A stretch of DNA of 64,000 nucleotides from Arachnopeziza araneosa. Lineage: Eukaryota; Ascomycota; Leotiomycetes; Helotiales; Arachnopezizaceae. This document shows, in pieces, positions 9,345 through 20,737 of this stretch. Numbering within the stretch: position 1 is the first letter of the stretch; each line of letters starts with the position of its first letter. The position numbers and the translations under genes were made by a program. The stretch lies in the NCBI GenBank assembly GCA_003988855.1, contig QYAI01000138.1, positions 52,330 to 116,329 on the forward strand, read 5' to 3'. The notes below the pieces were generated by a model. The model was given only the letters and a program-made list of their open reading frames with translations, was not told the DNA's origin and ran no database searches.

Positions 9345-10721
9345 CTATTTTCCCACCCGCTCCAGGCATTCCTTCAGATCTTTTCCCGGTATTGAGGACA
9401 AAACCTGCATGCAAGACCTGCACGCACTCAGACAACACCATGTGCACCTCCATCTCGTCTCAGTGTCGTGTGTTTGGCAAATCATACATCCTACCGGACA
9501 GGGTGTGTTCTTCGAGCTCCGCATATACTTGTGAAAATGATAGCACTCGAAATGGGTCAATTCCAAAGGCGGTGGGGCTGAAATAGCTCCGTCATCCATT
9601 GAGGAAGGGAATACAGGGAAGTCGGTAGCAAGAGAAGGTGTTCGTCTGTGTGGTGACTGATGAGTAGTCAAGTATGTGGCTGCAGAGTTGGGCTTATGTG
9701 GTCGCGGGGAATGCATCACAGTCGCATCGGACGTGATGGTGAGGGTCTCGCTGGGTTGGCGGGAGTGTGGAGAGACAAGATTGGGCCTGGTTGTTGATTC
9801 AGACGTCTGGGAGGCCTCCGAGGATTTAGACGCTGCTGCTGACGATGTTGCTCGGGACTCCGATTTCCGTGGTAGGCCAGGAGGACTGTCATTGCTCCGA
9901 GTGAATGGAGATAGTGGAGACACATCGTCTGGCGGTCGAGGTTGTCCTTTGTCTGTATTGAGAGACTCTGGGATCTCAAGCCGCTGCAAGGACGGGTATG
10001 GCTTCGCCGGAGCTTCATCTTGAACAGACCCAAAGGATGAGTCTTCCAAGCCCTTGATCTTTAACTTCGCGAGCCGGTTGCCCATCAAGTCTGGTTGTGG
10101 AGGAGCAGGACGGACAGGCACTGGTTTTCTACCTCGCAAGCTTCGAGGCAGTGTGGGACGGCGAGGAGCTGCTGGTAGCTCTTTCCCTCTTGGTGGGCTG
10201 GCCGTAGATCCGTTGCTCTTGTCTAGCTTCAACTCTGGAACGGTGAAGCTCCTGACGCCTTTTTGTGACCGCCGCTGCCACAGCTCTGTTTGTGGAGAAG
10301 AGTTGAAGTTGGAGACTGGGCTCGACAATGTGTTGATTGGGCTTTCCAGTATGTTCCCCTTCTGTGTTTCTCTGTCATGCTTCGGGGGTGGAGTTGGTGC
10401 AGGTTCTGACTCAAAGCCGCTCAGTGAATCGTGTTCGTGGTTGCTACTACTATCTGACAAACTCTGTGATAGTCCCGGGATCTCAGAGTAGTCTGAGGTA
10501 GAAGACAACGACGACGCTCTTGATTGCTTCACTGCTGCCACAGGCCGACGCGGCATCGTCGTCGACACGGGCATTCTGTCTTGCGGTAGAGGAGGCAATG
10601 GCGAGTCCAAGAGCAACGCGGCCGCTGTGTGAGGTTTTTGCGGTACTGCTTCCTCCTCCTGCGCGTAAAACACCTCAGAGCCTGATCTCCCTCTCGGGTT
10701 ACTGTGAAGTGCCGCCAACAT
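9345..10721 (-). CDS. conserved-looking fungal protein, disordered with Cys/His-rich C-terminus
   Basis: Single open frame from ATG 10721 (MLAALHSNPRGRSGSEVFYA) to 9345, 458 aa. Roughly the first 370 residues are Ser/Pro-rich and look disordered, with proline stretches (SPLPPLPQ, APTPPPK) that could bind SH3 or WW domains. The last 70 residues are different: FECYHFHKYMRSSKNTPC, then CPVGCMIC, then RWRCTWCCLSACRSCM. That is a dense Cys/His pattern able to bind two zinc ions. I do not recognise a named family. It could be a scaffold or protein-binding finger. It is divergent to the gene starting at 11438. Confidence 0.7.
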   Translation of the reverse strand: MLAALHSNPRGRSGSEVFYAQEEEAVPQKPHTAAALLLDSPLPPLPQDRMPVSTTMPRRPVAAVKQSRASSLSSTSDYSEIPGLSQSLSDSSSNHEHDSLSGFESEPAPTPPPKHDRETQKGNILESPINTLSSPVSNFNSSPQTELWQRRSQKGVRSFTVPELKLDKSNGSTASPPRGKELPAAPRRPTLPRSLRGRKPVPVRPAPPQPDLMGNRLAKLKIKGLEDSSFGSVQDEAPAKPYPSLQRLEIPESLNTDKGQPRPPDDVSPLSPFTRSNDSPPGLPRKSESRATSSAAASKSSEASQTSESTTRPNLVSPHSRQPSETLTITSDATVMHSPRPHKPNSAATYLTTHQSPHRRTPSLATDFPVFPSSMDDGAISAPPPLELTHFECYHFHKYMRSSKNTPCPVGCMICQTHDTETRWRCTWCCLSACRSCMQVLSSIPGKDLKECLERVGK

Positions 10722-11437
10722 TTTATTTCCCAGTCTTCTCACTCAACCAACAGCAACAATACTCCAGGTCATGAAAGAGGTTAAGGCGCCGACACAGAAC
10801 AGCTGCGATGCACGCGCATGGTGGTCATGGGCATTTGCATTTAAAGAGAGAGAAGAAAAAAGGGACCTGGAACCTGGACCCCTAATCTAGCACTTCTCTC
10901 ATCATGAAACCGCTGGGTTTCGTGGCATCGAATCACGCTTGAGGTCGTCGGAGCCGATTCATCACCAGAAATTTTCGGGATTCATGCTAATAAATTGCGA
11001 GATCTCGTTGGGATCCCACGGCCGATACTTACCAGCTGACTTCCTGTCGCAAGCTTCAACGTAACTCCTAGGTGGTTCGAAACACAAGAAACCATAAACG
11101 TCGAACTTCCTTGGGGATGCATGGACTAGATGCGAAGGGCTGCCCCCTTTTTTTAATCGAGATACTGTAGACCCCCTGGCTCGCTGACGAAAGAGAAGGC
11201 TGAATAGCAATACCTTGGGCCCGCGATTTATAGGTCAAGGCATCATCTCTCTCTAGGTTAACCGGTGCATAAGAGGCGCAATGTAAATAATGAAGTTGGG
11301 TTGGGAATATGAGAATTGACGCGCCCAGGGACTGGTACTTGGGCGAAGTCCTATCCTTGTCCACTGTTTGCACTGTTTGTTCCGTTTGTTTTGTTTCTGC
11401 CCACCACGAAAGCCAACAACTATAGAAACGCTTCAAC
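10722..11437. promoter_or_regulatory. shared divergent upstream region
   Basis: About 0.7 kb between two divergent genes (starts at 10721 minus and 11438 plus). A minus open frame at 11068-11469 overlaps the plus gene start and looks spurious. No specific operator was identified. Confidence 0.4.
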
Positions 11438-12784
11438 ATGTCCACCATACCCTCGAGAACGCGGTCCATCCGGAAGGCAGCAGAGTCAGGGGCTTCAGGA
11501 AATGAAGCCTCTCAGCTAGAAAGGAGCAGTCGATCCCCAAGTCGCCTCCCAGTCAAACCCAGCACGAGAAACACATCTGTCATTTCGAGGCCGCCAAGCG
11601 CGACGGGAAGCCTGGGAAATATCTCCATGAGACCCCCTCCCTCCCGAGCAAATACCAGCGTCAAATCTACCTCTACTAGTATCCAGAAAGCATTATCCAA
11701 TCAATCATCATTTCCTCCGTCAAATGCAGAGCCGGAGCCAGTCAAGAAAGACCGTTCGAGACCTCCAATCACAACCTCCCGACATCTACGCAACACGTCC
11801 ATTAGTTCTGTTACGCCCAGTACCAAAGATCCTAATCAAGCGCGCACAAGATCCGCTTCTGCACACTCAACAGCACCATCTCTTCGACCGCCTACACGAG
11901 GATCTACTGGGGACTCCAAATCTCGAGACGTACAACCGGAGCCGCAACACAGAAGACCGGCTTTCTCTACGCTTCAGCAACATTTCTCTCCCGCCAAAAA
12001 TCTAGCCCCCAAACCACACCCAGCAGCGTTTCTTGCCCCGCCCTCTCCAAGTAAACTTCCTTCGAATGTAGCCATTTCCGCGGAGACTGCAAAGCTCCAA
12101 AATGAGCTGCTGCAGCTTCACTTATTACACAAAAGTGCTGCCCATGTGGGTACAGAATGGGAAAGCAGTGCTAAGAAGAAAATAAATGTCCGCTTTGATT
12201 CAGTGGTAGAGCAATATGACCACTTGATGCGACTAGAAGTCCGAGAGAACGGAAAGATAAATGCAGCTGCATTGAAGACTTGGCAAGATTTGGGAGCTCC
12301 TGGTTGGGGTTTAGAAGAGAGAATTCTAGTTCTTGACGAGATTATCACTAATGTCTGGAATATGGATGAATCTGGGGGAAAATATGCCAAGATCGTGAGA
12401 AAGTTCGAGAAATGGGTTCGGAGATGTCAAGATGTTGTAGATGCGAGAAGACATGACGATGGACTTGCAGATGATGAGGTTGTTTTCTTGGAGGAGTTAG
12501 ACTTGGGATGGAAAGACGACTGCCTCATGGTTGCCAGGAAGTTTGAAACATGGAATGGTCAGTTGAAGGATATTGGCAATCCGGATGGCGCATCTAGCCT
12601 TGGCGTTGTGGTTGAGGGCATAAAGAGGCTTTTGCGAATTATGCTCGAGGAGTTGAGTCTAATGGCGCAGATTGAACAAAATGCGATGAGCATGGAGCTC
12701 AGGTGGATCAGGAGCATGAACAATGATTCTTTGGATGATGATAATGCGGACCCAGTTGCGGGAGCTGTTTGGCGATCTCGATAG
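11438..12784 (+). CDS. basic disordered plus helical protein, possible microtubule-associated (HAUS8-like?)
   Basis: Single exon from a good ATG (CAACATGTCC) to TAG, 448 aa. Residues 1 to about 205 are Ser/Arg/Pro/Lys-rich and disordered with repeated SRxPS-type basic patches. Residues about 205-420 are helical (AETAKLQNELLQLHLLHKSA, KFEKWVRRCQDVVDAR). A basic disordered head followed by a helical or coiled-coil part is the layout of microtubule-binding subunits such as augmin HAUS8. That is only an architectural analogy. No motif proves the family, and it could equally be another cytoskeletal or kinetochore protein. Coding status is strong because of the long open frame and the consistent codon use. 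Confidence 0.75.
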   Translation: MSTIPSRTRSIRKAAESGASGNEASQLERSSRSPSRLPVKPSTRNTSVISRPPSATGSLGNISMRPPPSRANTSVKSTSTSIQKALSNQSSFPPSNAEPEPVKKDRSRPPITTSRHLRNTSISSVTPSTKDPNQARTRSASAHSTAPSLRPPTRGSTGDSKSRDVQPEPQHRRPAFSTLQQHFSPAKNLAPKPHPAAFLAPPSPSKLPSNVAISAETAKLQNELLQLHLLHKSAAHVGTEWESSAKKKINVRFDSVVEQYDHLMRLEVRENGKINAAALKTWQDLGAPGWGLEERILVLDEIITNVWNMDESGGKYAKIVRKFEKWVRRCQDVVDARRHDDGLADDEVVFLEELDLGWKDDCLMVARKFETWNGQLKDIGNPDGASSLGVVVEGIKRLLRIMLEELSLMAQIEQNAMSMELRWIRSMNNDSLDDDNADPVAGAVWRSR

Positions 12785-13316
12785 ACTCTGCCAAACGCAT
12801 AGTAAATATGCCAACAACCTCTCATGGTATTGTGCGACCACGTGCGTTGAGGTGTTTTGGGAAGGGAAGTGAACCTCGTCGTCTAGGTACTAAGGAAAGC
12901 TCCAAGTGTTGTTAATCGAGTGCTGGTCGGTCTCATTGCAAACAATCCGTACAGGCGCATGAGTACTGTTATTCGACCTGTTCTACCTATCTTGAGCCTA
13001 TCTACCTAGATATATACTGTACCCTTAGGGTCAAATTGCCAGTAAAATTTACGTCATGGTTCGATGCTGATCAACTTCCTAGATGATCAATGACCGGCCT
13101 CAACTCTCCTCTCTATAGCTCTCAATCTAGTGTTCTTCTGTTGTGCGTGCCCAATGCGACGGATTTTGAGAGGTCGAAGATAAAATATCGGTCACATGCT
13201 ATGAAAGTCCGGGGACGTGGGGGAGGGGAGTCTCTTGTCCCACCATTTCACAGTAACATATCCAGGCGTGATGGGCGATGATTCTATCTTCCACCTACTA
13301 ATGTGGCCGGGCTAGA
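12785..13316. other. intergenic region
   Basis: Terminator side of the previous gene and promoter of the APH-like gene, both on the plus strand. No element was recognised beyond short AT-rich runs. Confidence 0.5.
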
Positions 13317-14309
13317 ATGATGGCGTCACTTGAAACCACCGTCAACAGCTTCTTCCTTCGTTCTGGCCTCACAGAACACGATAGGGTGAAATGCTACGAA
13401 CTCGTTGCGTCGCTCTATCCGAGCAGGGCTATTTCTCTAGCATCGTATCAGGGATATTGCTCAATGACCCTCTTCCTGGGAGAGGATAGGGTGATTCAGT
13501 TTCGATCTCCGACCTACCGTTTAGATCCTCAAATTATAACTACTGCAAAAGGTATACACGGCGCTTTAGTCCCCAAGACAACATATATCACGACAACTAC
13601 ATCCGGTCTACTCGTGTATGAGATAGAACGAGTCGATGGCATGCCACTCGCTGAACTACAGGGGAGCAAGTCGTGGACAGTCGTACACAAGACTAGACTG
13701 TGCACAGATCTAGCTGCCTTTCTATCGCAGTCCTGGTACCACGGGAGAGTCAGTACCCTCGCTTTAGGACTTGTTGGCAAGAGCTTGGTATCTCGACTCG
13801 AAACCCTGCTTTCAGATCTCCCCCAACGTTTTCAAGACAGAACACGGCATATCCTGAGCCAGATTCATCAGATCGAAGCTTTGCCTTGGGTTCTAACTCA
13901 CGGCGACCTCAGGGCAAGTAATATCATGGTGGATGCAAGTACAGGACGATTAATTGGCGTCATTGACTGGGCTGAAGCTGAAATCCTTCCTTTTGGGATC
14001 TGTCTGTATGGTTTGGAAGAGATACTTGGTGTCATAACAAATTCAGGGTTCCTGTACGGTCCTGATGCTGATTATTTGAGAAACATATTTTGGACTGAAA
14101 TGTTCCGAAGGATTCCTAACCTTGGGAGGAATTCTCTCTTGGGAGTTGTTAGGCATGCAAGAGATCTTGGAGTATTGTTATGGTTTGGGATTTCGTTCGA
14201 TGATGGAGCCCTGTCTCGGGTTGTACACGAAGAGAGAGATGTTGAAGAGATTTACAGACTGGATGCGTTTTTAGGGAAAGATAGCTTCCCCACGTCGGTA
14301 AGCCTTTGA
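13317..14309 (+). CDS. aminoglycoside phosphotransferase (APH)-family kinase-like protein
   Basis: Single exon, 330 aa, start at the first of two adjacent ATGs. The C-lobe carries the APH/choline-kinase catalytic signature: HGDLRASNIMVD (His195, Asp197, Asn202) and IDWAEAE with the metal-binding Asp217. The N-lobe has VIQFR and YEIERVDGMPL, matching the nucleotide-binding strands and hinge in position. In fungi these proteins form a large, mostly uncharacterised family of small-molecule or protein kinase-like enzymes. Antibiotic resistance should not be assumed. The substrate is unknown. It lies upstream of the DUF2235 gene on the same strand, with 811 bp between them. Confidence 0.8.
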   Translation: MMASLETTVNSFFLRSGLTEHDRVKCYELVASLYPSRAISLASYQGYCSMTLFLGEDRVIQFRSPTYRLDPQIITTAKGIHGALVPKTTYITTTTSGLLVYEIERVDGMPLAELQGSKSWTVVHKTRLCTDLAAFLSQSWYHGRVSTLALGLVGKSLVSRLETLLSDLPQRFQDRTRHILSQIHQIEALPWVLTHGDLRASNIMVDASTGRLIGVIDWAEAEILPFGICLYGLEEILGVITNSGFLYGPDADYLRNIFWTEMFRRIPNLGRNSLLGVVRHARDLGVLLWFGISFDDGALSRVVHEERDVEEIYRLDAFLGKDSFPTSVSL

Positions 14310-15120
14310 GGATTGAAGCAGGAACCAAGTGGTCGAAAAATTACTCCTTGGGCCTCAATAATGTATTTGTATATATGAATGACAACAAACCTCGGTCTGC
14401 GAAATAGAGCTTAACGCCCCTTTCCTAGCTAGTGCTTAAAACCGGCTGCTATGAATATTGTCTTCACTCTGGAAGCGCTCGTCCATGCTTTTCGTTAAAA
14501 CATGTGTTTTACGATTGCTTGTGTTGATTCTGTGGCGACGGGCTCAGTCAAGGAGACCAGTAGCCAATCAACACGAGGTCAGACTCAGCTCACGAGTCCA
14601 TGCGCCACTCACCCGGCCTTGCTCGCCCAGCCCAGCCTTTCGCTCATGTTACGAGCGGCTGAGAATCATCTTATACGAGATATACTACCATCTTCGCAGT
14701 TCAGAATCCTTCCTAGACGCAATAAATCCAGTCAGTTTCGGTCCATCACGCGCCGTATTAGTTACGCTGGGCGATGTAATAGCAGCGCCATCTTCAGGTA
14801 TCGCTTGACACTGCTTCATGAGCTGAAAGATTGCTTAGGCTGAGGCAAGAGGCAAGAAGGGGGAAGGAGCATGGCTGCTTTAACTACTTGGCAATTTGTG
14901 GTGTAGTTTGAAGCCGTGTACTCATTTCCTTGCCAGAGTGCCGACAGATTTATTTGCTTGTGATCCGTTGCAAAAGCAGCCTGTAAGTGGTCTATTCTCT
15001 TGAGAAGTGTTTACTCTGCTGAATTATTCACAAAGGATCCAGGAGGCAGCCTGGCCTTAAGTTTTCGGAATCTCGCGTCAATTTTTTCTCTTCAACAGCA
15101 GCAGACCAAAAAATAAAAGC
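14310..15120. other. intergenic region upstream of the DUF2235 gene
   Basis: About 0.8 kb with two overlapping open frames of about 115 codons (14458-14843) whose sequences look non-protein-like. It probably holds the DUF2235 promoter and leader. No gene is supported. Confidence 0.45.
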
Positions 15121-18100
15121 ATGACAATGGCTAGCATGAAGAAAAGATTATGTGTCTGCGCTGACGGTCAGCTTATTCCCATACTAAATTACTATTATGT
15201 TCTGTGAAACTCCGGTGTTGGGAGCTGTCTTAGGAGGGCTGCTGCCTTTTCTTGGATTGTTGTGTCAGAAGCAGCTCTTCTTCTTGGCTTCTTCTGTGAA
15301 GAACCGAATCAAAATACTAATTTGTTGAATAGGAACTTGGATGGACAGTGACGACGGCTTCCAGAAACCGACGTTAATTCCGTATGTTCCAACGGGAACT
15401 CTCCAGTAAGGGTTATTCTTACTCAACCCCTATTCTTTTGCAGTAGTGCTTTAGTGTTTAAGACGTTTCTTCTAAGCTACGTGCTCGTTTGTCCCTTGAA
15501 TATCTGCTTTTGAAACAGCACCTGAGCACCCTCCCAAATCACTGTTATTCGCGCTGCTAATTCGGCAATAGAGTACCATCAAATGTTACTCGCATTGGGA
15601 GAGCTCTAAAAAGAACTGGCTTAGATGGCACGCCTCAAATCATTTTCTACCACTCAGGAGTCGGAACCAGCTCGAGTGCGCTTGATACATTTTCCGGCGG
15701 GTTACTAGGGACAGGAATTTCTGAGGTAAGACTTCCTGCTTCAGTAGATCTTAAGCTGGAAAAACTTTCTTACGATCTCACAGAACATCCGTGAAGTGTA
15801 CAGCTTCGTTGCAGCAAACTATCAGCCTGGAGATGAAATGATCTTCATAGGTTTCAGTCGCGGGGCCTTTACTGTGAGAAGTGTTGCCGGAATGATAGAG
15901 AATATAGGTCTACTCACGCGGGAAGGAATGGAGAAATTTTACCCCATCTTCAAGGGTTCGTTACCAATTTGCTTCCCGTACACTGTAAGGTTGAGTTTTC
16001 AAGCGTATGGTCACATTAATGTACCTTCGCAATGAAGCTCTTGGATTATCCCTTGGGAGTTATGCTTGGCTCGTTTCCTCCTATAGCATTTATTGAGAAT
16101 CCGTATTAATCTGCTTATAGATCAAGAAAACTTCATGACCGATGGATATAACGATATTTTCCCAGCAATACCGTTCCCAGAGAGTACGCAATTCTTCTTT
16201 ACTCGTGTGTCTTTGTATTCTTGGTTTTCAGGCATACCGGGCGAACTATTCTGAAACCACTACGCCAACCATGATGACCTTTCTCGAAACCGTAAGCTAA
16301 CATACGATAGAGCCACATGGTGAAGGCGCTGCTCGTATATATAAGCGAAGACTTGAGAAGGTCTGTCTGATCGAAATATGAGCCGCATCGTCTGTTGTTA
16401 ACATTTGCCAGGATGGATTGACTAGAGTCTATGACCCTGATGGTAGGGAACAATCTTCCTTTACAGTCCCTTATGACTGGTAGAATTTTTTGGGATGATG
16501 ACTTAAGAGCTTAACGCACTAGCTAGCTTAAGAGGGTTAGTGGGAGTATGTGCTAATTATCCTTACAGGTAGGAAAATCCGAATCCAAGCGGTAGCTGTT
16601 TGGGATACCGTTGGATCACTTGGAATTCCAAACATATCTTGGCTTTCACGATTAGGGCTGCCACACTCTACAAGAGAGTACAGATTCTACAACACCAATC
16701 TTTCAGATAACATAAGGCACGCTTTCCAAGCACTGGCACTAGATGAACATCGCTCCCCATTCCAAGCAGCTGTTTGGGAGAGAAATGATTTGCGAAAATG
16801 CAATACAGATCTGAGGCAGGTCTGGATTCCAGGAGCCCGTAAGATCCCTGGGCTCTATCAATCCTTTGTTATTTTTGCTCCTGAGACAGAGTAATTCAAG
16901 TGATGCACTCTCAGGACAACCGTATCTAGCAACATTACTAACTCCCCGGGGTTCCCAGACGCTAATATAGGCGGAGGTGATTTGCCCTTGATTTCATATA
17001 TCAGTCATTACAAGCCAAGCTCCTACAAAAATCTGAAAGCGGCGTACCATTTGACGGTAGTCGAAAGCCTAAACGGCTCCAGCTTTGAAATCCCCTTTCC
17101 TTATCATGAGCGATTGAAGGCATGGTGTGCTGCTTCTAAATTCGCTAAGTAGCCGAGACCTCGCTCCAGCCCCTTTTACACTTGTAAATTATACTAATGC
17201 GCGAATAAGGATATGATGATCAAGAAATAGCGAACATTTCCTTGACTTGGATGATGGATCAACTGGCATCTATTGGTGTCGCGTTTCAAGATGAATTTAT
17301 CGATAATATTTACAATGAGACAGTCCACTACTATGAGAACCCACCAAAGACACCAAAGACCATCTCGGCCCTATTTTCCCGCTCACCTGAACAATGGGCA
17401 ATTACACCGATATTTGAGAAATATAGACCAGTCAGGCCTTGGGCATTAGGAAAAATTTGGAATAGTGAGGTTGGAATTTGGAAAATTGCAGGCAAGGGCT
17501 GGCGGACCCCAGGCATGAATATGAGAGCCAGTCCTCAGTCTGGTATTACTACGTCTGAGCCAATGGTACATACAAACGAAAGAATTCATTCATGTGTTCG
17601 AGTCCGCCTAGAGCTCGAGGGGCTTGGAATGAATGATCATGGTGTATATGGATGCCCTGTCCTGAAGCATAATGGATGGGTATTGCGTCGAATGCGTTTG
17701 AATGTGGAAGATCCAATTCCGTGGTAGGTTCTTTGTTATTCAAATTCATTCTTTTCCCCCTTTGGGGCTAAGAGCTTGGGAATTGTCTGAGGAGCGCTTC
17801 TGCCTGTTCTTAGCTCCTTGTCTAACGAGGTCGGCTCTTCAGTTTTGTCACTCTTTCTAGGAAAACGGCAAAGTGGCATACTAATCCGTTGAATAGGAAT
17901 GCAAGTTGGAGCCGAGCAACTCCTCCAGAAGTAAGTCACTAGTCAGAAAAAGGCCGAAGAGCTTTCTTAGAGCTATTGAAGCACTGCGTCATACTGAGGA
18001 TGTTAAGGCTATCCACAATTTCTAACATGGTATTAGATTGGACCACCTGGAGAAGAACGCTGGGTTTGGGAATACGAAGGACCTGAGGAAACCGCACCAC

Positions 18101-18481
18101 TAGAACGCATCATGGTTGAGGAAAACTTAGGCCCTTATCAGAGGAAGTTACTTCTTATGAACAGAGGTAAGAACATGATTGTTATGGCCAATGCATGACC
18201 AATGTTGAAATGAATGATTGTCAAAGTGATTTTGTCAGCTCTTAAGCATCAAGCAGAGACTTTTCTTCTTCCTGCCTGTTTATAGATTACTCATCCCGAG
18301 TGTATGCTCGACCTAACTACTTACATATTCTTAATGCTAGAAAGTGCCCAGGCTAACAGATTTGGGATAAATAGGTCGAAACAAACGGCATCGAAAAAGG
18401 CGAAGAAGGAAATCGGCGAGGCCTGAAGGTGAACGATTTGAAGTAGAAGAGGATAATTTGACGGATGATCGCTCGAGATGA
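15121..18481 (+). CDS. DUF2235 alpha/beta-hydrolase protein (Tle-type phospholipase domain)
   Basis: Thirteen exons: 15121-15166, 15333-15381, 15572-15725, 15784-15955, 16121-16183, 16311-16360, 16412-16442, 16569-16838, 16959-16976, 17210-17723, 17861-17930, 18037-18166, 18375-18481. They sum to 1674 nt (557 aa) with every phase matching. The protein opens with a strand ending in an Asp (KRLCVCADG) then TWMDSDDG. It has the nucleophile elbow GFSRGAF (GxSxG, Ser in exon 4), then VAVWDTVGSLGIP with its conserved Asp, and WIPGAHANIGGG with a catalytic-type His made across exons 8 and 9. This is the layout of DUF2235 (PF09994), which includes bacterial type VI lipase effectors and many fungal homologues of unknown role. 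The C-terminus is a very basic run then acidic. No signal peptide or membrane segment was seen. Exon 9 is only 18 nt. Confidence 0.85.
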
Positions 18482-20737
18482 GGGAGGAGGGAGGAGGGAG
18501 GCGACAAAGGCAGATACAGAGAGTATTTATGAGAGCAGTATTAGACACTAAATTAAAGAGTGGCAGAAAGAATTTGATTTAGATCAAGAATTCTATACAC
18601 TACCAAACGGGCGAAATTAGAAACGAAAGCAGCGAGACGAGCCCTAGGCAGATGCAACTAGAAGATCCTCACAACAAACCCCTGATTCAGTATAATCACC
18701 ACCTTAGTAAAATATGCCACACGAGGGTAGTAGATTAACCTAAGGAGTGAAGTCTCGGTGGATTCTCTTCACGCAAACTATTAGGTCTGTGATGATGGAT
18801 ATTAACTTCTAACAGGACTAGACGAACACAGCGTAAAAACGACGATAACGAGGAATAAGGGGGAGAAGTAGGGATAATGTTCCAAGCGAAGAGGTGATGG
18901 ATGGAGCCACCCACCTATTTTCACACTAAGACGTACAGATTAAGGCTTTGAAAGACAAAATTACGTACAAATATGTTGAACTAATCTTATGCTCGGTAGA
19001 TATGACCATATATATCAAGTGTCTTCTGTAATGGACTGGCTACGAATTCCAAGTTAAAGAGACTACACATGTGCTACCAGAGACAATTTTAGACGCTAGT
19101 AACAGATAGATCTGGGATTGTGCCGACGTTAACCCGTTCTTTGATCAAGCGGAAATACACCGGAATTCGTTTAGTATATCATGTTTAACAGAGCTTCCTT
19201 GTTATCCATGTTGGTTAGAAGATTGCATAAGTATTTTACAATATTTGAATGTTTCGCGAGGTCTTCTGCAGCCTCTAACCTATTACAAACAAAATCTCCG
19301 TACAAATGGACAAGAAAGATTCCTAGGGACAATTTTGAGCCCTCCGGAAAGAGAGGGAATTCGCTTTTGAGAGTTGTCCACAGCGAGCTGTTTACGTGGA
19401 AAACTTTTCGTGATGTCTACTCGAAACGTCAATCTCAATAATCAATCATATTGAAGACCTTACATAAACATAACTCAAGCAATTGACCGGACTACTTCGT
19501 CTCCCTCTTGGCCCCCTCCCACCCAAAGGTGGCTTCGAAATCAAGCCGATAGTCTCACAGCTTCCCATCGTCATTGCTCAAGCCGGCAGGTCTATCCTCG
19601 AGACTTGTTTTTTTGTTTCCACTCACGCTCCTAGGTGTCCTCTCTAAGAGATCCACAGGCATTAAATCCATATCTCATTCACGGCACCTTCTTAGAAGTA
19701 TTAGAGGAACTTACCATCCGCCTCCCACCAAATTTTTAAACTTTCTTATGTTCGTCACTGGAAAATATTGATATAGCTGTCAAAAAGGCTGCGAAAGTTT
19801 AACTGCACTCGGAGCTCTAACTTGCTACACTGGATCGTTACAAGTTCACCAGCACACGGTACAACCTCTGGGCAGGCACCCCCCGATTGCGAAGCATGTA
19901 ATTTGGCTGCGCTGGGAGGAAACTGCTAGATTCTCCTGGATCCAAGAGCTTCGGTCGTTTGAAGAAGGAAGAAGCGGAAACCCCCTGCGAGCCCGCTCAA
20001 GCTGATGAACGGATGGATTGAATGAACAAGCCAAAAGAAGGCTCTCTTATATAGGAGTAATCTCGCGAAAAAAATCACATATTACAGAAGAAAGACATCT
20101 GTACGAGAAGCAGAGGGCGACTAGAGATGAGGACAAAAGTTTTCCATTTGAAGAGTTTGGAACCTAGAGGAAATGAATGGGACCATACGAACGGGTGGAT
20201 CTCGTGTCAGCGGTCAATGTTGAGCTCATGCGAGGTTGAATGGCAAGCACGCTTCACTGATTTTAGATTGGTGAGTTGTGAGTGGGATATTAGTACCGCA
20301 ATGTGCTTGGATTCTAGCATACTTCTGAGTCTCAATGGAAGGTTCCACCGTGTCACATGCCACATATACTAAGAGCGTGTATATTGGTGAAATAGGATCA
20401 AGAGCAAAAGAGGGTGGCAGAGTTTTTTGCCTGTCTCTACACACTTCTGAAGAATAGGCAGAGGATTGCCCTCGTTTAAATCGACGAAGAATTTAAGGAC
20501 GGCAGTTTGCAAGGAATTAAACAAAGAAAATGACGGCTAACGGAATTGCTATCTTTGATTGATAAGCTGGCCCTATTACCCGTATCATAAAATATGCCTT
20601 ACAATTACTCATCAGTAATTCGAGTCACAAAATTCCCAATATCATGACCAGTGGCTAATTATAGCCTTGAGACTTTATAAGATTTGCACATCCACAGCGT
20701 AGAATTGGATAGATTGGAGGATGTATCTTCTCAACTT
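18482..20737. other. long intergenic region, no supported gene
   Basis: About 2.25 kb. The longest open frames (19181-19441, 20127-20372, each about 80-86 codons) have no recognisable motif and no splice context. It contains the 3' flanks of two convergent genes (DUF2235 and tRNase Z). No tRNA, LTR or inverted repeat was recognised. Confidence 0.5.

Noticed and set aside
13317..14309. Antibiotic-resistance gene
   Set aside because: The APH fold is widespread in fungi with other or unknown substrates. Nothing nearby suggests resistance.
14458..14843. Two overlapping open frames of about 115 codons between the APH-like and DUF2235 genes
   Set aside because: No motif, and overlapping frames of similar length are expected by chance in GC-balanced spacer.
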